A DNA stretch of 61,457 nucleotides. It comes from Actinomadura fibrosa (lineage in GTDB: Bacteria; Actinomycetota; Actinomycetes; Streptosporangiales; Streptosporangiaceae). This document shows, one piece after another, positions 1 through 8,464 of this stretch. Both the position numbers and the translations under genes were made by a program. The stretch covers positions 1 through 61,457 of the forward strand of contig NZ_CAACUY010000034.1 in assembly GCF_900659615.1 (NCBI RefSeq), given 5' to 3'. The notes beneath the pieces are model-generated. The model saw only the letters and a program-made list of their open reading frames with translations. It was not told the DNA's origin and searched no databases. Each line of letters starts with the position of its first letter. Position 1 is the stretch's first letter.

Positions 1-531
1 GAACGCGCCGTAGCGCAGCACGATCCCCTCGATCCACCCCGCACCCAGCACCGCCTTCTCCAGATGCCCGACCGCGGCGATCATCGCCGCCATCGGCGCG
101 ACCGGCGCGGGGTCCAGGGGGTCCTCCTCGCTCTTGACCGGCCCACCGGTGCGGCCGTAGGTGAACGCGCCGTTGCTCTGCGCGACGAACCGCCGCACCC
201 CGTGGGTCCGCGCGGCCGCCAGCAGGTTGTCGGTGCCCTCGATCCGCAACCGGTCGGTCGCGGCGAAGCTGCGCGCGAAATGCCGGGTGTCGATGTGCCC
301 GATCGCGGTCAGCTGGTTGACGATCACCTCGGGAGCCGCCTCACGCACCGCCGCCTCGACCTGAGCCCGATCCAGCGCATCGGCGATCACCGGCACCGCA
401 CCCCACTGCGCCGCCCGGGCCTTGCCGGCATCGCTGCGCACCATCGCGAACACCTCATGCCCGGCCTCCACCAGACGCGGCAGCAGCTCCTTGCCCATCG
501 CCCCGGTCGCCCCTGCCACCAGAACCCGCAT
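1..531 (-). CDS. NAD(P)-dependent epimerase/reductase, SDR-extended family (partial, 3' end outside window)
   Basis: The reading frame runs from an ATG at 531 to the left window edge without a stop, giving 177 visible codons. The N-terminus starts MRVLVAGATGAMGKELLPRL, a Rossmann beta-alpha-beta with the glycine-rich GATGAMG nucleotide-binding loop at about residues 7-13. A later stretch reads VRRFVAQSNGAFTYGRTGG, the usual position of the catalytic Ser/Tyr region in extended SDR epimerases. The family acts on nucleotide sugars or small carbonyl compounds in the cytoplasm; the substrate here is unknown. A perfect-looking dyad about 200 bp upstream (737-770) may be its operator. The fold call is firm, the reaction open. 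Confidence 0.85.
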   Translation of the reverse strand, partial: MRVLVAGATGAMGKELLPRLVEAGHEVFAMVRSDAGKARAAQWGAVPVIADALDRAQVEAAVREAAPEVIVNQLTAIGHIDTRHFARSFAATDRLRIEGTDNLLAAARTHGVRRFVAQSNGAFTYGRTGGPVKSEEDPLDPAPVAPMAAMIAAVGHLEKAVLGAGWIEGIVLRYGAF

Positions 532-1138
532 CGTCGGCTCCCTTCCTCTCCGGTTCGATCTCGCCACTTGAACCGAAGAGCCCGCCGATTGCTGACAGAA
601 CCCGGACGTGATCCACCTCACACCACCAGCAGCGGCTCCCCGTGGTCGGCCGCGGCCCCCTGCCCCCAGTCGCGCGTTCGAGCGTCCCGGCCACTCGGCG
701 ACGGAGATCGGCGCGGACGGGTGCAGGGTTGTAGTAGCTAGTTGTTTCAGTCATAGTTGAAACTACTAGCCAGCCCACTACGAAGTGAGCCGTGGAACAC
801 GTGACCCCCAACAGCCTCGACACCCGCTGCGCCGGTGATCTCTACCTGCCCGAGGCGGGCAACGCGATCCTCGGGCACAGCGTGCGGAGGCCTCGCGTGT
901 GGAACGCATGGCGGTGCATGGAACGCCTCCGGGGCCGTGCTGGTGTCCATGCGCTGCGCGACCATCCGCAGCAGGACTGGCAGCACCGCGAAGGCGAGCA
1001 GAGCGCTCGCGTGCCGCACCTGACACCGGAGGGAGACAGCACGTCCGGCTTCCGGGCATCACCACGACACCCACCCGTGACCCGGTGGCCGCCATGACAC
1101 AGTGAACCGGCACGCGATCAGCAACGGAGGGTGCGACG
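532..1138. other. Intergenic region without a convincing gene
   Basis: About 600 bp between the divergent epimerase and regulator. It holds the dyad at 737-770. Short open frames exist on both strands (for example 747-1019 minus, with a hydrophobic start from a GTG), but none shows a recognisable domain or a good ribosome site, and they overlap each other. I see no RNA gene. Confidence 0.5.
737..770. promoter_or_regulatory. 34-bp inverted repeat, probable operator
   Basis: Arms gctagttgtttca (737-749) and tgaaactactagc (758-770) are reverse complements at 12 of 13 positions with an 8-nt spacer. The AT-rich dyad stands out in otherwise GC-rich DNA and resembles TetR/MarR/HxlR-type operators. 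It lies between the leftward epimerase and the rightward GbsR/MarR-type regulator, so either gene could be the target. The role is inferred from position only. Confidence 0.5.
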
Positions 1139-1594
1139 ATGAGCACTGAGGAGCAGCAGGACCGGCTGGTCCGCTGGGTGGAGCGGGTGGCCGCCTTCTG
1201 CGTCGAGGAGTGGGGCCTGCCGCCCATCACCGGACGCATCCTCGGCTGGCTCATGATCTGCGATCCGGCCGAGCAGTCCGCCGGGCAGATCGCGGAGGTC
1301 ATCCAGGCCAGCCGGGCCTCGCTCACCTCGAACATGCGGTTCCTGACCGCCATCGGCCTGGTCAAGAAGGTGCGAAGGCCCGGCGATCGCGTCTCCTACT
1401 ACCGCATCGAGGACGACGCCTGGCAGAAGGTCATCCAGCGCAAGCTCGAAGGCCTGAGCGCGTTCGGCGAGATCGCCGACGAAGGACTCACGATCGCGGG
1501 CGGCGAGAGGCACCGCACCGAGCGCATCAAGGCCGCCCAAGACTCCCTGACATGGCTGCAGAACCTCGCGGCCCGTCATCCGCTACGCCGTTAA
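1139..1594 (+). CDS. GbsR/MarR-type winged-helix transcriptional regulator
   Basis: 151 residues starting at ATG 1139 behind a GGAGG-type ribosome site. Residues about 25-85 read as a winged helix: LPPITGRILGWLMICDP, then SAGQIAEVIQASRASLTSNM (recognition helix) and the wing VKKVRRPGDRVSYYRI. The C-terminal half is helical and probably dimerises. GbsR-like MarR proteins repress adjacent transport or enzyme genes. The methyltransferase starts 9 bp after the stop, so the two are almost certainly co-transcribed. The ligand is unknown. Confidence 0.85.
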   Translation: MSTEEQQDRLVRWVERVAAFCVEEWGLPPITGRILGWLMICDPAEQSAGQIAEVIQASRASLTSNMRFLTAIGLVKKVRRPGDRVSYYRIEDDAWQKVIQRKLEGLSAFGEIADEGLTIAGGERHRTERIKAAQDSLTWLQNLAARHPLRR

Positions 1595-1603
1595 GGAATC
1601 CCC

Positions 1604-2416
1604 ATGCCCCGCTGGCAACCCAAGCTCGGACTGATCCAGGAGACGCTGCTGCTCACGCTCCACGCCAGAGCCCTGGACGCCGGGCTGCCCAGCCCGATCC
1701 TCGGCGACACGCTCTCCGCCGACCTGGCCGGCAAGATCGATTACGACTTCGGCAAGCTGAAGGTCAAGCCCAGTCTCGTCCTCACCACCGCGCTGCGCGC
1801 CAAGAGGCTCGACGATGTCGTCCGCGCCTACACCGCCGCTCACCCCGGATGCGTGGTGCTCGACCTGGGCTGCGGCCTGGACACCAGGATGTACCGCTGT
1901 GATCCGCCGCCCGGCGTCGACTGGTACGACATCGACTTCCCCGAAGTGGTGGACCTGAGGGCCGAATGCCTGCCCGGCCGTTCCCACCTGGTCGGAGCCG
2001 ACCTCACCAGCTCCGACTGGCTCGCGGCCATCCCCGGGGACCGGCCGGCGATGATCGTCGCCGAGGGGCTGCTCCCCTTCATGCCCGGAGACTCCTTCCA
2101 GGCGATGATCCGCGCCCTGACAGGGCATCTCCCTTCGGGCGAACTCGCGCTCAACGGCTACACCCGCTTCGCCGCCTGGGCCATGAAGTACCACCCGACC
2201 ATCAAGGCGCTCGGCATCAAGGCCGCCCAAGGTTTCGACGACCCACGCGAACCGGAGTCCTGGGACGCCGGCCTCGAACTGATCGAGGAGCAGATCCTCA
2301 CCCGCGCACCGGAAGTAGCCCGGTTCCCGCAGCCCCTGCGCGCGCTGACCCGTCTCACCGCCCGCAGCACGGCCTTGTCTCGGCAAGGGGCACGCATTCT
2401 CCGCTACCGGTTCTGA
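1604..2416 (+). CDS. Class I SAM-dependent O-methyltransferase, LCM/TcmP-like
   Basis: 270 residues. The SAM-binding motif I is CVVLDLGCGLDTRMYR near residue 85, followed by WYDIDFPEVVDLR, the D-x-(D/P) signature of the leucine carboxyl methyltransferase (PPM1/TcmP) family, and MIVAEGLLPFMP, the 'AEGvl-yl' motif of the same family. These cytosolic enzymes methylate carboxyl or hydroxyl groups on small molecules, often polyketides. It follows the regulator by 9 bp, so the regulator probably controls it. No biosynthetic genes accompany it, so the acceptor is unknown. Confidence 0.85.
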   Translation: MPRWQPKLGLIQETLLLTLHARALDAGLPSPILGDTLSADLAGKIDYDFGKLKVKPSLVLTTALRAKRLDDVVRAYTAAHPGCVVLDLGCGLDTRMYRCDPPPGVDWYDIDFPEVVDLRAECLPGRSHLVGADLTSSDWLAAIPGDRPAMIVAEGLLPFMPGDSFQAMIRALTGHLPSGELALNGYTRFAAWAMKYHPTIKALGIKAAQGFDDPREPESWDAGLELIEEQILTRAPEVARFPQPLRALTRLTARSTALSRQGARILRYRF

Positions 2417-2461
2417 GTCCGGGCGGACGCCTCCCTAGGGAGAGGGCGGGAGGAGGCGGAA

Positions 2462-2479
2462 TTTGGGTCCTGACCGAAA
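2462..2479. promoter_or_regulatory. Island operator copy A (TTTGGGTCCTGACCGAAA)
   Basis: One of eight copies of an 18-bp dyad (consensus TTWCGGYCTWGACCGWAA) found in promoter regions from 2.46 to 18.49 kb. Seven of its eight arm positions pair. It sits 46 bp (centre to centre) upstream of copy B, ahead of the propeller gene at 2536. Confidence 0.65.
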
Positions 2480-2507
2480 GGAGGACGGGCGCTAGTGTCA
2501 GGATCAC

Positions 2508-2525
2508 ATCCGGTCTTGACCGAAA
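2508..2525. promoter_or_regulatory. Island operator copy B (ATCCGGTCTTGACCGAAA)
   Basis: Second dyad upstream of the 2536 propeller gene. The core CGGTC-TT-GACCG is fully symmetric. The dyad ends 10 bp before the GTG start, a position where bound protein would block transcription or translation initiation, which points to repression. Confidence 0.75.
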
Positions 2526-2535
2526 GGGTCTCCTC

Positions 2536-4470
2536 GTGATCCAGCGTCGCCAGTTCCTCCAGACGGTTGCCGTCGCGGGCGGTATGCCCCTCCTGTCCCC
2601 CGGCCTCGCGAGCGCCACGGAACGTCCTCCGCGCGAGGCGGAGGGGACCGTCACCGAGCTCGGCCCGGCCAGCGTCACCACCCCGCTCGGCAACGGCGAG
2701 TTCGTGGACGGGGTCCTCTACGCGGGCACCCGGGGGCTGTCCCCCAACGTCGTCGGGGCCTACGACCTGGCCGAGGACGCCGTCACCGCCCACGTCGACA
2801 TCCCGACCGGCATCGGCGTCTGGGCCATGTGCAAGGTCGGCACCGACGTCTACGTGGGGACGCACAGCCAGTCCGACCTCTACCGCCTCGACACCCTGAC
2901 CGGCTCGGCGACCAAGGTCGGCGCGTACTCCTACCACTTCATCTGGAACCTCGCCGCGTCCCCCGACGGCAAGGTCTTCCTGGCCATCTCCGAGCCGGGC
3001 CGCGTGGTGGAGTACGACCCGGCGAGCGGCGCCAGCCGCGACCTCGGCGTCACGGTCGAGGGCGAGGCGTACGTGCGCAGCATCGCCGCCGACGAGACCA
3101 CGATCTACGCGGGCGTCGGCGCGCACGCCCACCTCGTGACGATCGACCGCGCCACCGGCGCCAAGCGTGACATCCTCCCGGCCTCGCTCGTGGGACGCGA
3201 CTTCGTGGCCAGCCTCGACGTCTCCGGGACGCACATCGCGGGCGGCATCTCGTCCAACGGCGAGGTCCTGGTGATGTCCAAGAGCGACCCCGCCGACCAC
3301 CGCATCATCACCACGTCCGAGAAGTACGTCCCCTCCGTGCTCCTCCACGACGGCTACGTCTACTTCACCGGGCGCCCCTCCGGCGCGCTCTACCGGTGCG
3401 CGCTCGACGGCGGCGAGGTGGAGACGCTCGGCGTCGCGCAGCCGGAGGCCGCCACGCACCGGCTGCTCGCGCACGAAGGGAAGGTGTACGGGGTGCAGGA
3501 CGGCGCCGTCTTCGTGTTCGACCCCGCCACCAAGGCGCTCGACTACGTCAACCTCGTCCAGCGCGGGTTCAGGGCGGCGCCGGAGCAGCCGATGTCGGTG
3601 CATTCCGACGGCAGGCGGGTCTATGTGGGCGGCAAGGGCGGCGCCGACATCCACGACCTCGCCACCGGGACCCGCACGCGGCTCGGCATCCCCGGGGAGC
3701 CGAAGACCGCGCTGACCGTGCGCGACCGCACCTACCTCGGCGTCTACACCCAGGGGCTGCTCTACTCGCACCGGCCGGGCGACGCCGAGGCGACGCTGCT
3801 GGCCAGGACGGGCAACCAGCAGGACCGGCCGCGCGACCTCGCGTACGACCCGGCGACGGGCCTGATCGCGATGACGACGCAGCCGGAGCCGGGGCATGTC
3901 AACGGCGCGCTGTCGCTCTACTCGCCGCGCACCGGACGGTTCGAGACGCACCGGCCGGTGGTCGAGCGGCAGAGCCTCTACGCGGTGACGTGCCGGCGGG
4001 GCGTCGCCTACATCGGCACCAACGTCCAGGAGGGGCTCGGCCTGCCGCCCGTGACGACGACCGCGCGCCTCGCCGCGTACGACCTGCGGCGCCGCAGCCT
4101 GCTCTGGCAGGTGGAGCCGGTGCCGGGGGCGAAGGTCGTCCCCGGGATCGCGCACACCGAGCGGGCCGTCTACGGCGTCACCGACACCGGGGTGCTCTTC
4201 GAGTTCGACCTGCGTCGGCGGACGGTGACCCGCACGGTGCAGGTCGGCGCGCGCGGTTCCGACCTGCACATCGTGGGACGCAGCGCCTACACGACGGACG
4301 GCCAGGCCGTCTACAAGATCGACCTGGCCGCTCTCACCGTCAGGGTCATCGCCGGCGGGCTGGCGGGCGAGTGGTTCGGCGGCGAGCCCAAGCTCGCCCT
4401 CGACCCCTCGCGCCGCGCGCTCTACGGGGTGAAGGGCCGCGCGCTGGTGCGCATCGCGATCACGGGGTGA
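2536..4470 (+). CDS. Tat-exported beta-propeller protein
   Basis: 644 residues from the GTG at 2536, which has an AAAGGG ribosome site. A longer upstream open frame is ignored because it runs through the methyltransferase. The N-terminus IQRRQFLQTVAVAGG is a twin-arginine signal with a cleavage region near GLASA. The rest is a chain of about 50-residue blade-like repeats (GVWAMCKVGTDVYVGTHSQS, FIWNLAASPDGKVFLAISEP, QDRPRDLAYDPATGLIAMTT), typical of PQQ/YVTN/SMP-30-like propellers. No catalytic residues can be assigned. The 669-residue protein on the opposite strand is a clear paralogue, and the two 3' ends overlap by 11 bp. Two island operators precede it. Confidence 0.85.
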   Translation: MIQRRQFLQTVAVAGGMPLLSPGLASATERPPREAEGTVTELGPASVTTPLGNGEFVDGVLYAGTRGLSPNVVGAYDLAEDAVTAHVDIPTGIGVWAMCKVGTDVYVGTHSQSDLYRLDTLTGSATKVGAYSYHFIWNLAASPDGKVFLAISEPGRVVEYDPASGASRDLGVTVEGEAYVRSIAADETTIYAGVGAHAHLVTIDRATGAKRDILPASLVGRDFVASLDVSGTHIAGGISSNGEVLVMSKSDPADHRIITTSEKYVPSVLLHDGYVYFTGRPSGALYRCALDGGEVETLGVAQPEAATHRLLAHEGKVYGVQDGAVFVFDPATKALDYVNLVQRGFRAAPEQPMSVHSDGRRVYVGGKGGADIHDLATGTRTRLGIPGEPKTALTVRDRTYLGVYTQGLLYSHRPGDAEATLLARTGNQQDRPRDLAYDPATGLIAMTTQPEPGHVNGALSLYSPRTGRFETHRPVVERQSLYAVTCRRGVAYIGTNVQEGLGLPPVTTTARLAAYDLRRRSLLWQVEPVPGAKVVPGIAHTERAVYGVTDTGVLFEFDLRRRTVTRTVQVGARGSDLHIVGRSAYTTDGQAVYKIDLAALTVRVIAGGLAGEWFGGEPKLALDPSRRALYGVKGRALVRIAITG

Positions 4471-6469
4471 CCGCGGCGGGGACCGTCAGCGCCGGGCACC
4501 GGGGATCGAGCCTGATCCGGGCCAGGTCGCGGCCGATCAGGGCCCAGGCGTTCCACGAACCGGGCTCGAAGGCCAGCTGCGGGTTGGTGTACCACTCGTC
4601 GCCGAGCCCGGTCGCGAGGAGCTTGGCCTCGGTGTGCAGCGCGTAGACGTTGCCGCCGCCGAAGTAGGTGGAGGCGAACACCCGGCCGCGGTGCACTTCG
4701 ATCTCGCCGTACCCGGGCAGGGCGCCCTGGTGCGTGATCGTCCGGGTGGCGAGGTCCATCGCGAACCAGCTCGCGTTGCGCTTGTAGACCCCGTACAGCA
4801 CGCCGTTGTGCACCTTGATGTCCTGGAACGTCCGGTAGCCCTGGACGGGGTCGACCTGCCAGAGGACCTTGCGGGTGGCGAGGTCGAACGCGGCGACCGA
4901 CGCGGACGTCTTGGTGGGGGGCGTGCCCCCGCCGCCGAGCACGTCCCCGCCCAGGTAGACGACGCCGTTGGCGGAGTCGAGCGAGAGGCTCATCAGGCTC
5001 TGGTCGGGGATGACGTCGACGTACACCTGCTTGTCGCCGGTGTCGGGGTCGACCACCGACAGCGCGCCCTTGAGGTTGGCGCCGAGCGGCGCGGTCGCGA
5101 CGAGCAGCTTGTCGGTGCGGGGGTCGTACTCCAGGTCCCACGGGCGCTGCTGCCCCTGGCCGAGGTAGCCGAGGCTCCGGATCCGGCCGGTGCCCGGGTC
5201 CAGCTCGATGATCTGCCCGCTCGGGTAGATCGCGGCGTACACCTTGTCGCCGCGCCGGACCATCGCCTTCGGCTCGCCCGGCACCCACAGCCGCCGCTGC
5301 GCTCCCGTGCTCAGGTCCCGTACGGTCACCGCGTAGTGCCCGCCGATGTAGAGCGCGCGGCGGCCGTGGTCGAGCAAGATCGACTGGGGCCGCTCCGAGC
5401 CGGTCGTCAGGCCGGCCTCGATGAGGTCGGTGTAGGTGACGGCCTTCGTGGTGAGGTCCATCGTCCACATGCCGCCGCTGCCGGAGAACCCGGTGAGCCG
5501 GTCGCCGTCCGGTACCAGCCGGCGCGTCTCCTCCCCGAGCCGCGGCGTGCCGAGCTCGGTGGGCGCGCTGTCGCCGGTGCGGTAGCGGTAGACGGTGCCG
5601 TTGGGCCGGGACGCCAGGTAGGCCGTGCCGTCGGCCCCGAAGGCGATGGTGTCGAGGGTGACGCCGCCGAGGTCGACCGACCGCGGGTCGGTGCCGTCCT
5701 TGCGCACGTCGAGGAGGGTGGTGCCGCTCGCGGCGAGCACGCGGTCGCCGTGCTCGGCCACGGCGCCGATCCCGGCGGGGCCCTGCGCGAGTTGCCGGAC
5801 GGCGCCGTCCGACCGCCGGATGGCCATCAGCTTCCCCTTGTCGAGCAGCCCGGCGTAGACGTTGTCGGCGTCCGCCGCGACGGCCCGGACGTAGCGTTCA
5901 CCGGCGGCGAGCACGCCGAAGTCGCGCACGGCCCCGGTCGAGGGCACGTACTCCCAGACCCTGCCGTCGGGGTAGGTGCCCGCGTAGAGCGTGCCGTCGG
6001 GCGCGGTGGCGAGGCTCCAGACGAACCCGCCGTTGCGGCCGAACGAGCGCAGGTGCTGCACCTCGCCCGTCGCCGGGTCGAAGCTGTAGAGGTCGGGCAC
6101 CGGGTAGGTGCCGATGTAGATCTTGCCGCCGGACACGGTGGTGGCCCAGGCCCCCTCGGCCTCGCCGGCGGCGGGCGCGTCGGGCAGCCGGACCTCGCGG
6201 ACGACCTTGTTCGTGGCGAGGTCGATCTCGGCGAGCAGCGGCGGCTTGAGGCCCCGGGTGACGACGTACGCCTTGCCGTCGTGCACCGTCGCCCCGACGA
6301 TCGCGCCGGTCAGGGACGCGGGGCCGAACGTCTGGTAGCCCGGCGCCGCGCAGGACGCCGGCGAGGCGGTCGCCGCGAGGGCCCCGGGGGCCGGTGGGAT
6401 CGCGGTTGCGGCCAGGAGGGCAGAGACGATCACGGCCCGGGCCCGGCGGCGGGAACGGCTTGGGTGCAT
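4460..6469 (-). CDS. Secreted beta-propeller protein, paralogue of the 2536-4470 product
   Basis: 669 residues from ATG 6469. It has a Sec-type signal (basic MHPSRSRRRARAVIV, hydrophobic core, cleavage near ALAATA). Blades match the neighbouring propeller closely, e.g. GFVWSLATAPDGTLYAGTYP, QQRPWDLEYDPRTDKLLVAT and GDEWYTNPQLAFEPG versus GEWFGGEPKLALDP. One protein has a Tat signal and the other a Sec-like signal, so the paralogues appear to use different export routes. The function is probably extracellular sensing, binding or hydrolysis of the island's substrate, but that is inference. Operator copy C lies 21 bp upstream of the start. Confidence 0.85.
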   Translation of the reverse strand: MHPSRSRRRARAVIVSALLAATAIPPAPGALAATASPASCAAPGYQTFGPASLTGAIVGATVHDGKAYVVTRGLKPPLLAEIDLATNKVVREVRLPDAPAAGEAEGAWATTVSGGKIYIGTYPVPDLYSFDPATGEVQHLRSFGRNGGFVWSLATAPDGTLYAGTYPDGRVWEYVPSTGAVRDFGVLAAGERYVRAVAADADNVYAGLLDKGKLMAIRRSDGAVRQLAQGPAGIGAVAEHGDRVLAASGTTLLDVRKDGTDPRSVDLGGVTLDTIAFGADGTAYLASRPNGTVYRYRTGDSAPTELGTPRLGEETRRLVPDGDRLTGFSGSGGMWTMDLTTKAVTYTDLIEAGLTTGSERPQSILLDHGRRALYIGGHYAVTVRDLSTGAQRRLWVPGEPKAMVRRGDKVYAAIYPSGQIIELDPGTGRIRSLGYLGQGQQRPWDLEYDPRTDKLLVATAPLGANLKGALSVVDPDTGDKQVYVDVIPDQSLMSLSLDSANGVVYLGGDVLGGGGTPPTKTSASVAAFDLATRKVLWQVDPVQGYRTFQDIKVHNGVLYGVYKRNASWFAMDLATRTITHQGALPGYGEIEVHRGRVFASTYFGGGNVYALHTEAKLLATGLGDEWYTNPQLAFEPGSWNAWALIGRDLARIRLDPRCPALTVPAAVTP

Positions 6470-6489
6470 GCCGTACCTCCTCAGTAGAC

Positions 6490-6507
6490 TTATGGCCTGG
6501 ACCGTAA
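6490..6507. promoter_or_regulatory. Island operator copy C (TTATGGCCTGGACCGTAA)
   Basis: Dyad with seven of eight arm positions pairing, placed 21 bp before the start of the leftward propeller gene. Its centre is 76 bp from copy D, which serves the rightward operon. Confidence 0.7.
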
Positions 6508-6565
6508 TCAGCGACGGCCGTGCTAGTCAACGGTTCCCCGCTCTTGCTCCCGGCCAGGGACCGGC

Positions 6566-6583
6566 TTAGGGTCTTGACCGATA
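6566..6583. promoter_or_regulatory. Island operator copy D (TTAGGGTCTTGACCGATA)
   Basis: Dyad with core GGTC-TT-GACC located 20 bp before the ATG of the 6603 gene. Immediately downstream it runs into a second short palindrome, CCGATATCGG (6578-6587). The divergent promoter region thus carries one operator for each direction. Confidence 0.7.
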
Positions 6584-6602
6584 TCGGCAAGAGAGGGGTC
6601 CG

Positions 6603-7370
6603 ATGACGGCATTCTCGACGGAACGCTTGATCGGCGGGCTCACCGTCACGCTCGATCTCGACGTCCTCATCGGCGCCCATCCGGATCGGGACGGTCCGCC
6701 CGGGACCCCCGAGGCGGTCCTCGGCGCGCTCGCCGCGCACCGGATCACGGGCGCGGCGGTGGCGAGCCTGCGCGCCGCGCTGTTCGACATGGCCTCGGGC
6801 AACGACGAGGTCCTCGCCCTGGCGGCCGAGCGTCCCGAGGTGGTACCGGTCGGCGCCGTCGACCTGCGCGACCCGATCGGCGCCGCGGCGGAGATCGACC
6901 GGCTGGCCGCCCTGTCGGTGCGGGCGGTGCGGCTGTTCCCGGACGAGCAGCACGTCGAGGCCGACTTCCCGTCCGTGCGGCACGTCGCCAAGCGCGCCGC
7001 CGGGCACGGGCTCGTCGTCCTCACGGGCGGTGACGTGCGGCGCTTCTGGCGGCCGTTCGGAGGGCTCGGGGCCACCGTCGTCTTCCTCGACACGCACTTC
7101 TACCACCTGGGCGACTTCCTGGTGGCGGCGGCCGACGAGCCCGGTTTCCACACCTCGACCCGCCTCCTCAACTCCCCCGACGCGCTGGAGACCGCGGCCG
7201 CGCACCTGGGCCCCGACCGGCTGGTGTTCGGCTCGCGCACGCCGCACACCGAGACGGTCGTGCCGCTGCTGCGCCTGGCCACCGGCGGGCTCGACCCCGC
7301 CGGCGTCGCCGCCGTCGCGGGAGGCACCGCCCGCCGCCTCCTCGGGCTCGATCCCGGAGCCGCCTCATGA
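6603..7370 (+). CDS. Amidohydrolase-fold protein lacking metal ligands (degenerate partner)
   Basis: 255 residues, ATG with a GAGAGGGG ribosome site. The strand order resembles the amidohydrolase-2 (PF04909) TIM barrel, but the ligand positions are altered. The first-strand HxH is replaced by DLDVLIGA, and the last-strand Asp motif GSDTP reads GSRTPHTE. The other usual His positions read VVLTGG and FLDTHFYH. It should therefore bind no catalytic metal. It overlaps the next gene by ATGA, so a fixed ratio with that intact homologue is likely, suggesting a pseudoenzyme subunit. A second pair with the same design lies at 12011-13479. Confidence 0.7.
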   Translation: MTAFSTERLIGGLTVTLDLDVLIGAHPDRDGPPGTPEAVLGALAAHRITGAAVASLRAALFDMASGNDEVLALAAERPEVVPVGAVDLRDPIGAAAEIDRLAALSVRAVRLFPDEQHVEADFPSVRHVAKRAAGHGLVVLTGGDVRRFWRPFGGLGATVVFLDTHFYHLGDFLVAAADEPGFHTSTRLLNSPDALETAAAHLGPDRLVFGSRTPHTETVVPLLRLATGGLDPAGVAAVAGGTARRLLGLDPGAAS

Positions 7371-8152
7371 TCATCGACGTGCACGCCCACTGGGGCCCGT
7401 GGTTCTTCACCATGGACGTGACCCGCCTGAGCCTGCGGACCATGGACCGCTACGGGATCGACCTCGCGATCGTGTCGGCGACCGAGGCCGTCATCTACGA
7501 CGCGCCGCACGGCAACCGCGCGCTGGCGGAGGTGCTGGAGACGACCGACCGGCTCTACGGGTACGTGACGGTCAACCCCCGGCGGCTCGCCGACGCCGAG
7601 CGGGACCTCGCCGCCTACCTGCCCACCGGACGGTTCGTCGGCGCCAAGATCCACACCGACTACACCGGGTCCCCGGTGTCCTCGCCGCAGATGCGCGACG
7701 CCCTCGCCCTGCTCGCCTCGCACGGCTGCCCGGCGCTCGTCCACACGTGGGGGACGTCGGTGCTCGATCTCGCCGCGCTCTGCGAGCAGACCCCCGGCCT
7801 GAAGGTCATCGCCGGCCACATGGGCGCGGACGGGTACCGGCACGCGATCGAGGCGGCGAACGGCTGCGACCGGGTCTACCTCGAACCGTGCTGGTCGCAG
7901 GCCCCGGCCGGACGGTTCGCCGAGGTGGCCGCGGCCGTCGCGCCCCGGCAGCTGCTCTTCGGCACCGATGCGACGCTCATCGACCCGGCTTCGGCGTTCG
8001 GCGCCGTCGCGGCCGCCGGCCTCTCGGACGAGATCGCCGAACAGGTCGCCTGGCGCAACGCCGCCGAACTGTTCGGCCTGCCCTCGCCCCGATCCCGGAA
8101 CACGGACGGCGTCCAGGGTGAACCGGAACCTCTCCCCCCACGCCTGCCCTAA
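7367..8152 (+). CDS. Amidohydrolase-2 family metal-dependent hydrolase
   Basis: 261 residues with a full ligand set: IIDVHAHWG (HxH on strand 1), GAKIHTDYTG (strand 4), ALVHTWG and VIAGHMGADG (His on strands 5 and 6), and LLFGTDATLIDPAS (Asp on strand 8). The family includes lactonases, decarboxylases and C-C hydrolases acting on small carboxylates in the cytoplasm. The start overlaps the stop of the upstream gene (ATGA), so the two are translationally coupled. In this island a lactonase or amide-opening step is plausible, but the substrate is not known. Confidence 0.85.
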   Translation: MIIDVHAHWGPWFFTMDVTRLSLRTMDRYGIDLAIVSATEAVIYDAPHGNRALAEVLETTDRLYGYVTVNPRRLADAERDLAAYLPTGRFVGAKIHTDYTGSPVSSPQMRDALALLASHGCPALVHTWGTSVLDLAALCEQTPGLKVIAGHMGADGYRHAIEAANGCDRVYLEPCWSQAPAGRFAEVAAAVAPRQLLFGTDATLIDPASAFGAVAAAGLSDEIAEQVAWRNAAELFGLPSPRSRNTDGVQGEPEPLPPRLP

Positions 8153-8159
8153 AGCTCCG

Positions 8160-8430
8160 CCGCAACTCCAGGCCGACGGGCCCCTCCGCCTCCGCCGCAA
8201 CTCCAGGCCAGCGGGGTCATCCGGCCCCGCCGCGGCTCCGGGTCGGCGGGCTTCTCCGGCCCCGCCGCGGGCTACGGTCGGCGCGCCGGACCCGCGTCGG
8301 CATGCCGGACCCCGCGTCGGCGCGCCGGGCCTGCGTCGGCGTGCCGGGCTGCGTCGGCGTGCCGGACCCCTGCGTCGGCATGCCGGGGCCTGCGTCGGCA
8401 TGCCGGACCCGTGTTGGCGTGTTGGGGCTG
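8160..8430. repeat. Degenerate GC-rich direct repeats
   Basis: Two repeat types fill the start of the 700-bp gap after the amidohydrolase gene. First come copies built on cgccgcaactccaggccgac and ccccgccgcggctccgg (8160-8280). Then come six or more 17-22-bp units containing cgtcggcatgccggacc (8290-8415) with small changes in each copy. I see no gene here. Such arrays arise by slippage; a role in termination or spacing is possible but unproven. Confidence 0.7.
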
Positions 8431-8446
8431 TGGGTGGCTCGGTTGT

Positions 8447-8464
8447 CATCGGGCCTGACCGAAA
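8447..8464. promoter_or_regulatory. Weak island operator copy E (CATCGGGCCTGACCGAAA)
   Basis: The right half GACCGAAA is perfect and the left half matches five of eight positions. It is nearly 390 bp upstream of the binding-protein gene and could be an auxiliary site. It is the weakest of the eight copies. Confidence 0.4.

Noticed and set aside
747..1019. Small minus-strand frame with a hydrophobic start
   Set aside because: It crosses the dyad at 737-770, has no ribosome site or recognisable motif, and its composition is that of noncoding DNA.
1966..2535. Long upstream extension of the propeller frame
   Set aside because: It overlaps the methyltransferase gene in another frame and has no family similarity; the Tat signal starts at the GTG at 2536.
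2404..4269. 621-codon minus-strand open frame opposite the propeller
   Set aside because: Arg/Gly/Val/Asp-rich mirror frame produced by GC bias; no motifs and no ribosome site.
8160..8430. Possible CRISPR array in the repeat block
   Set aside because: The units are directly adjacent with no unique spacers and diverge progressively, as in slippage repeats.
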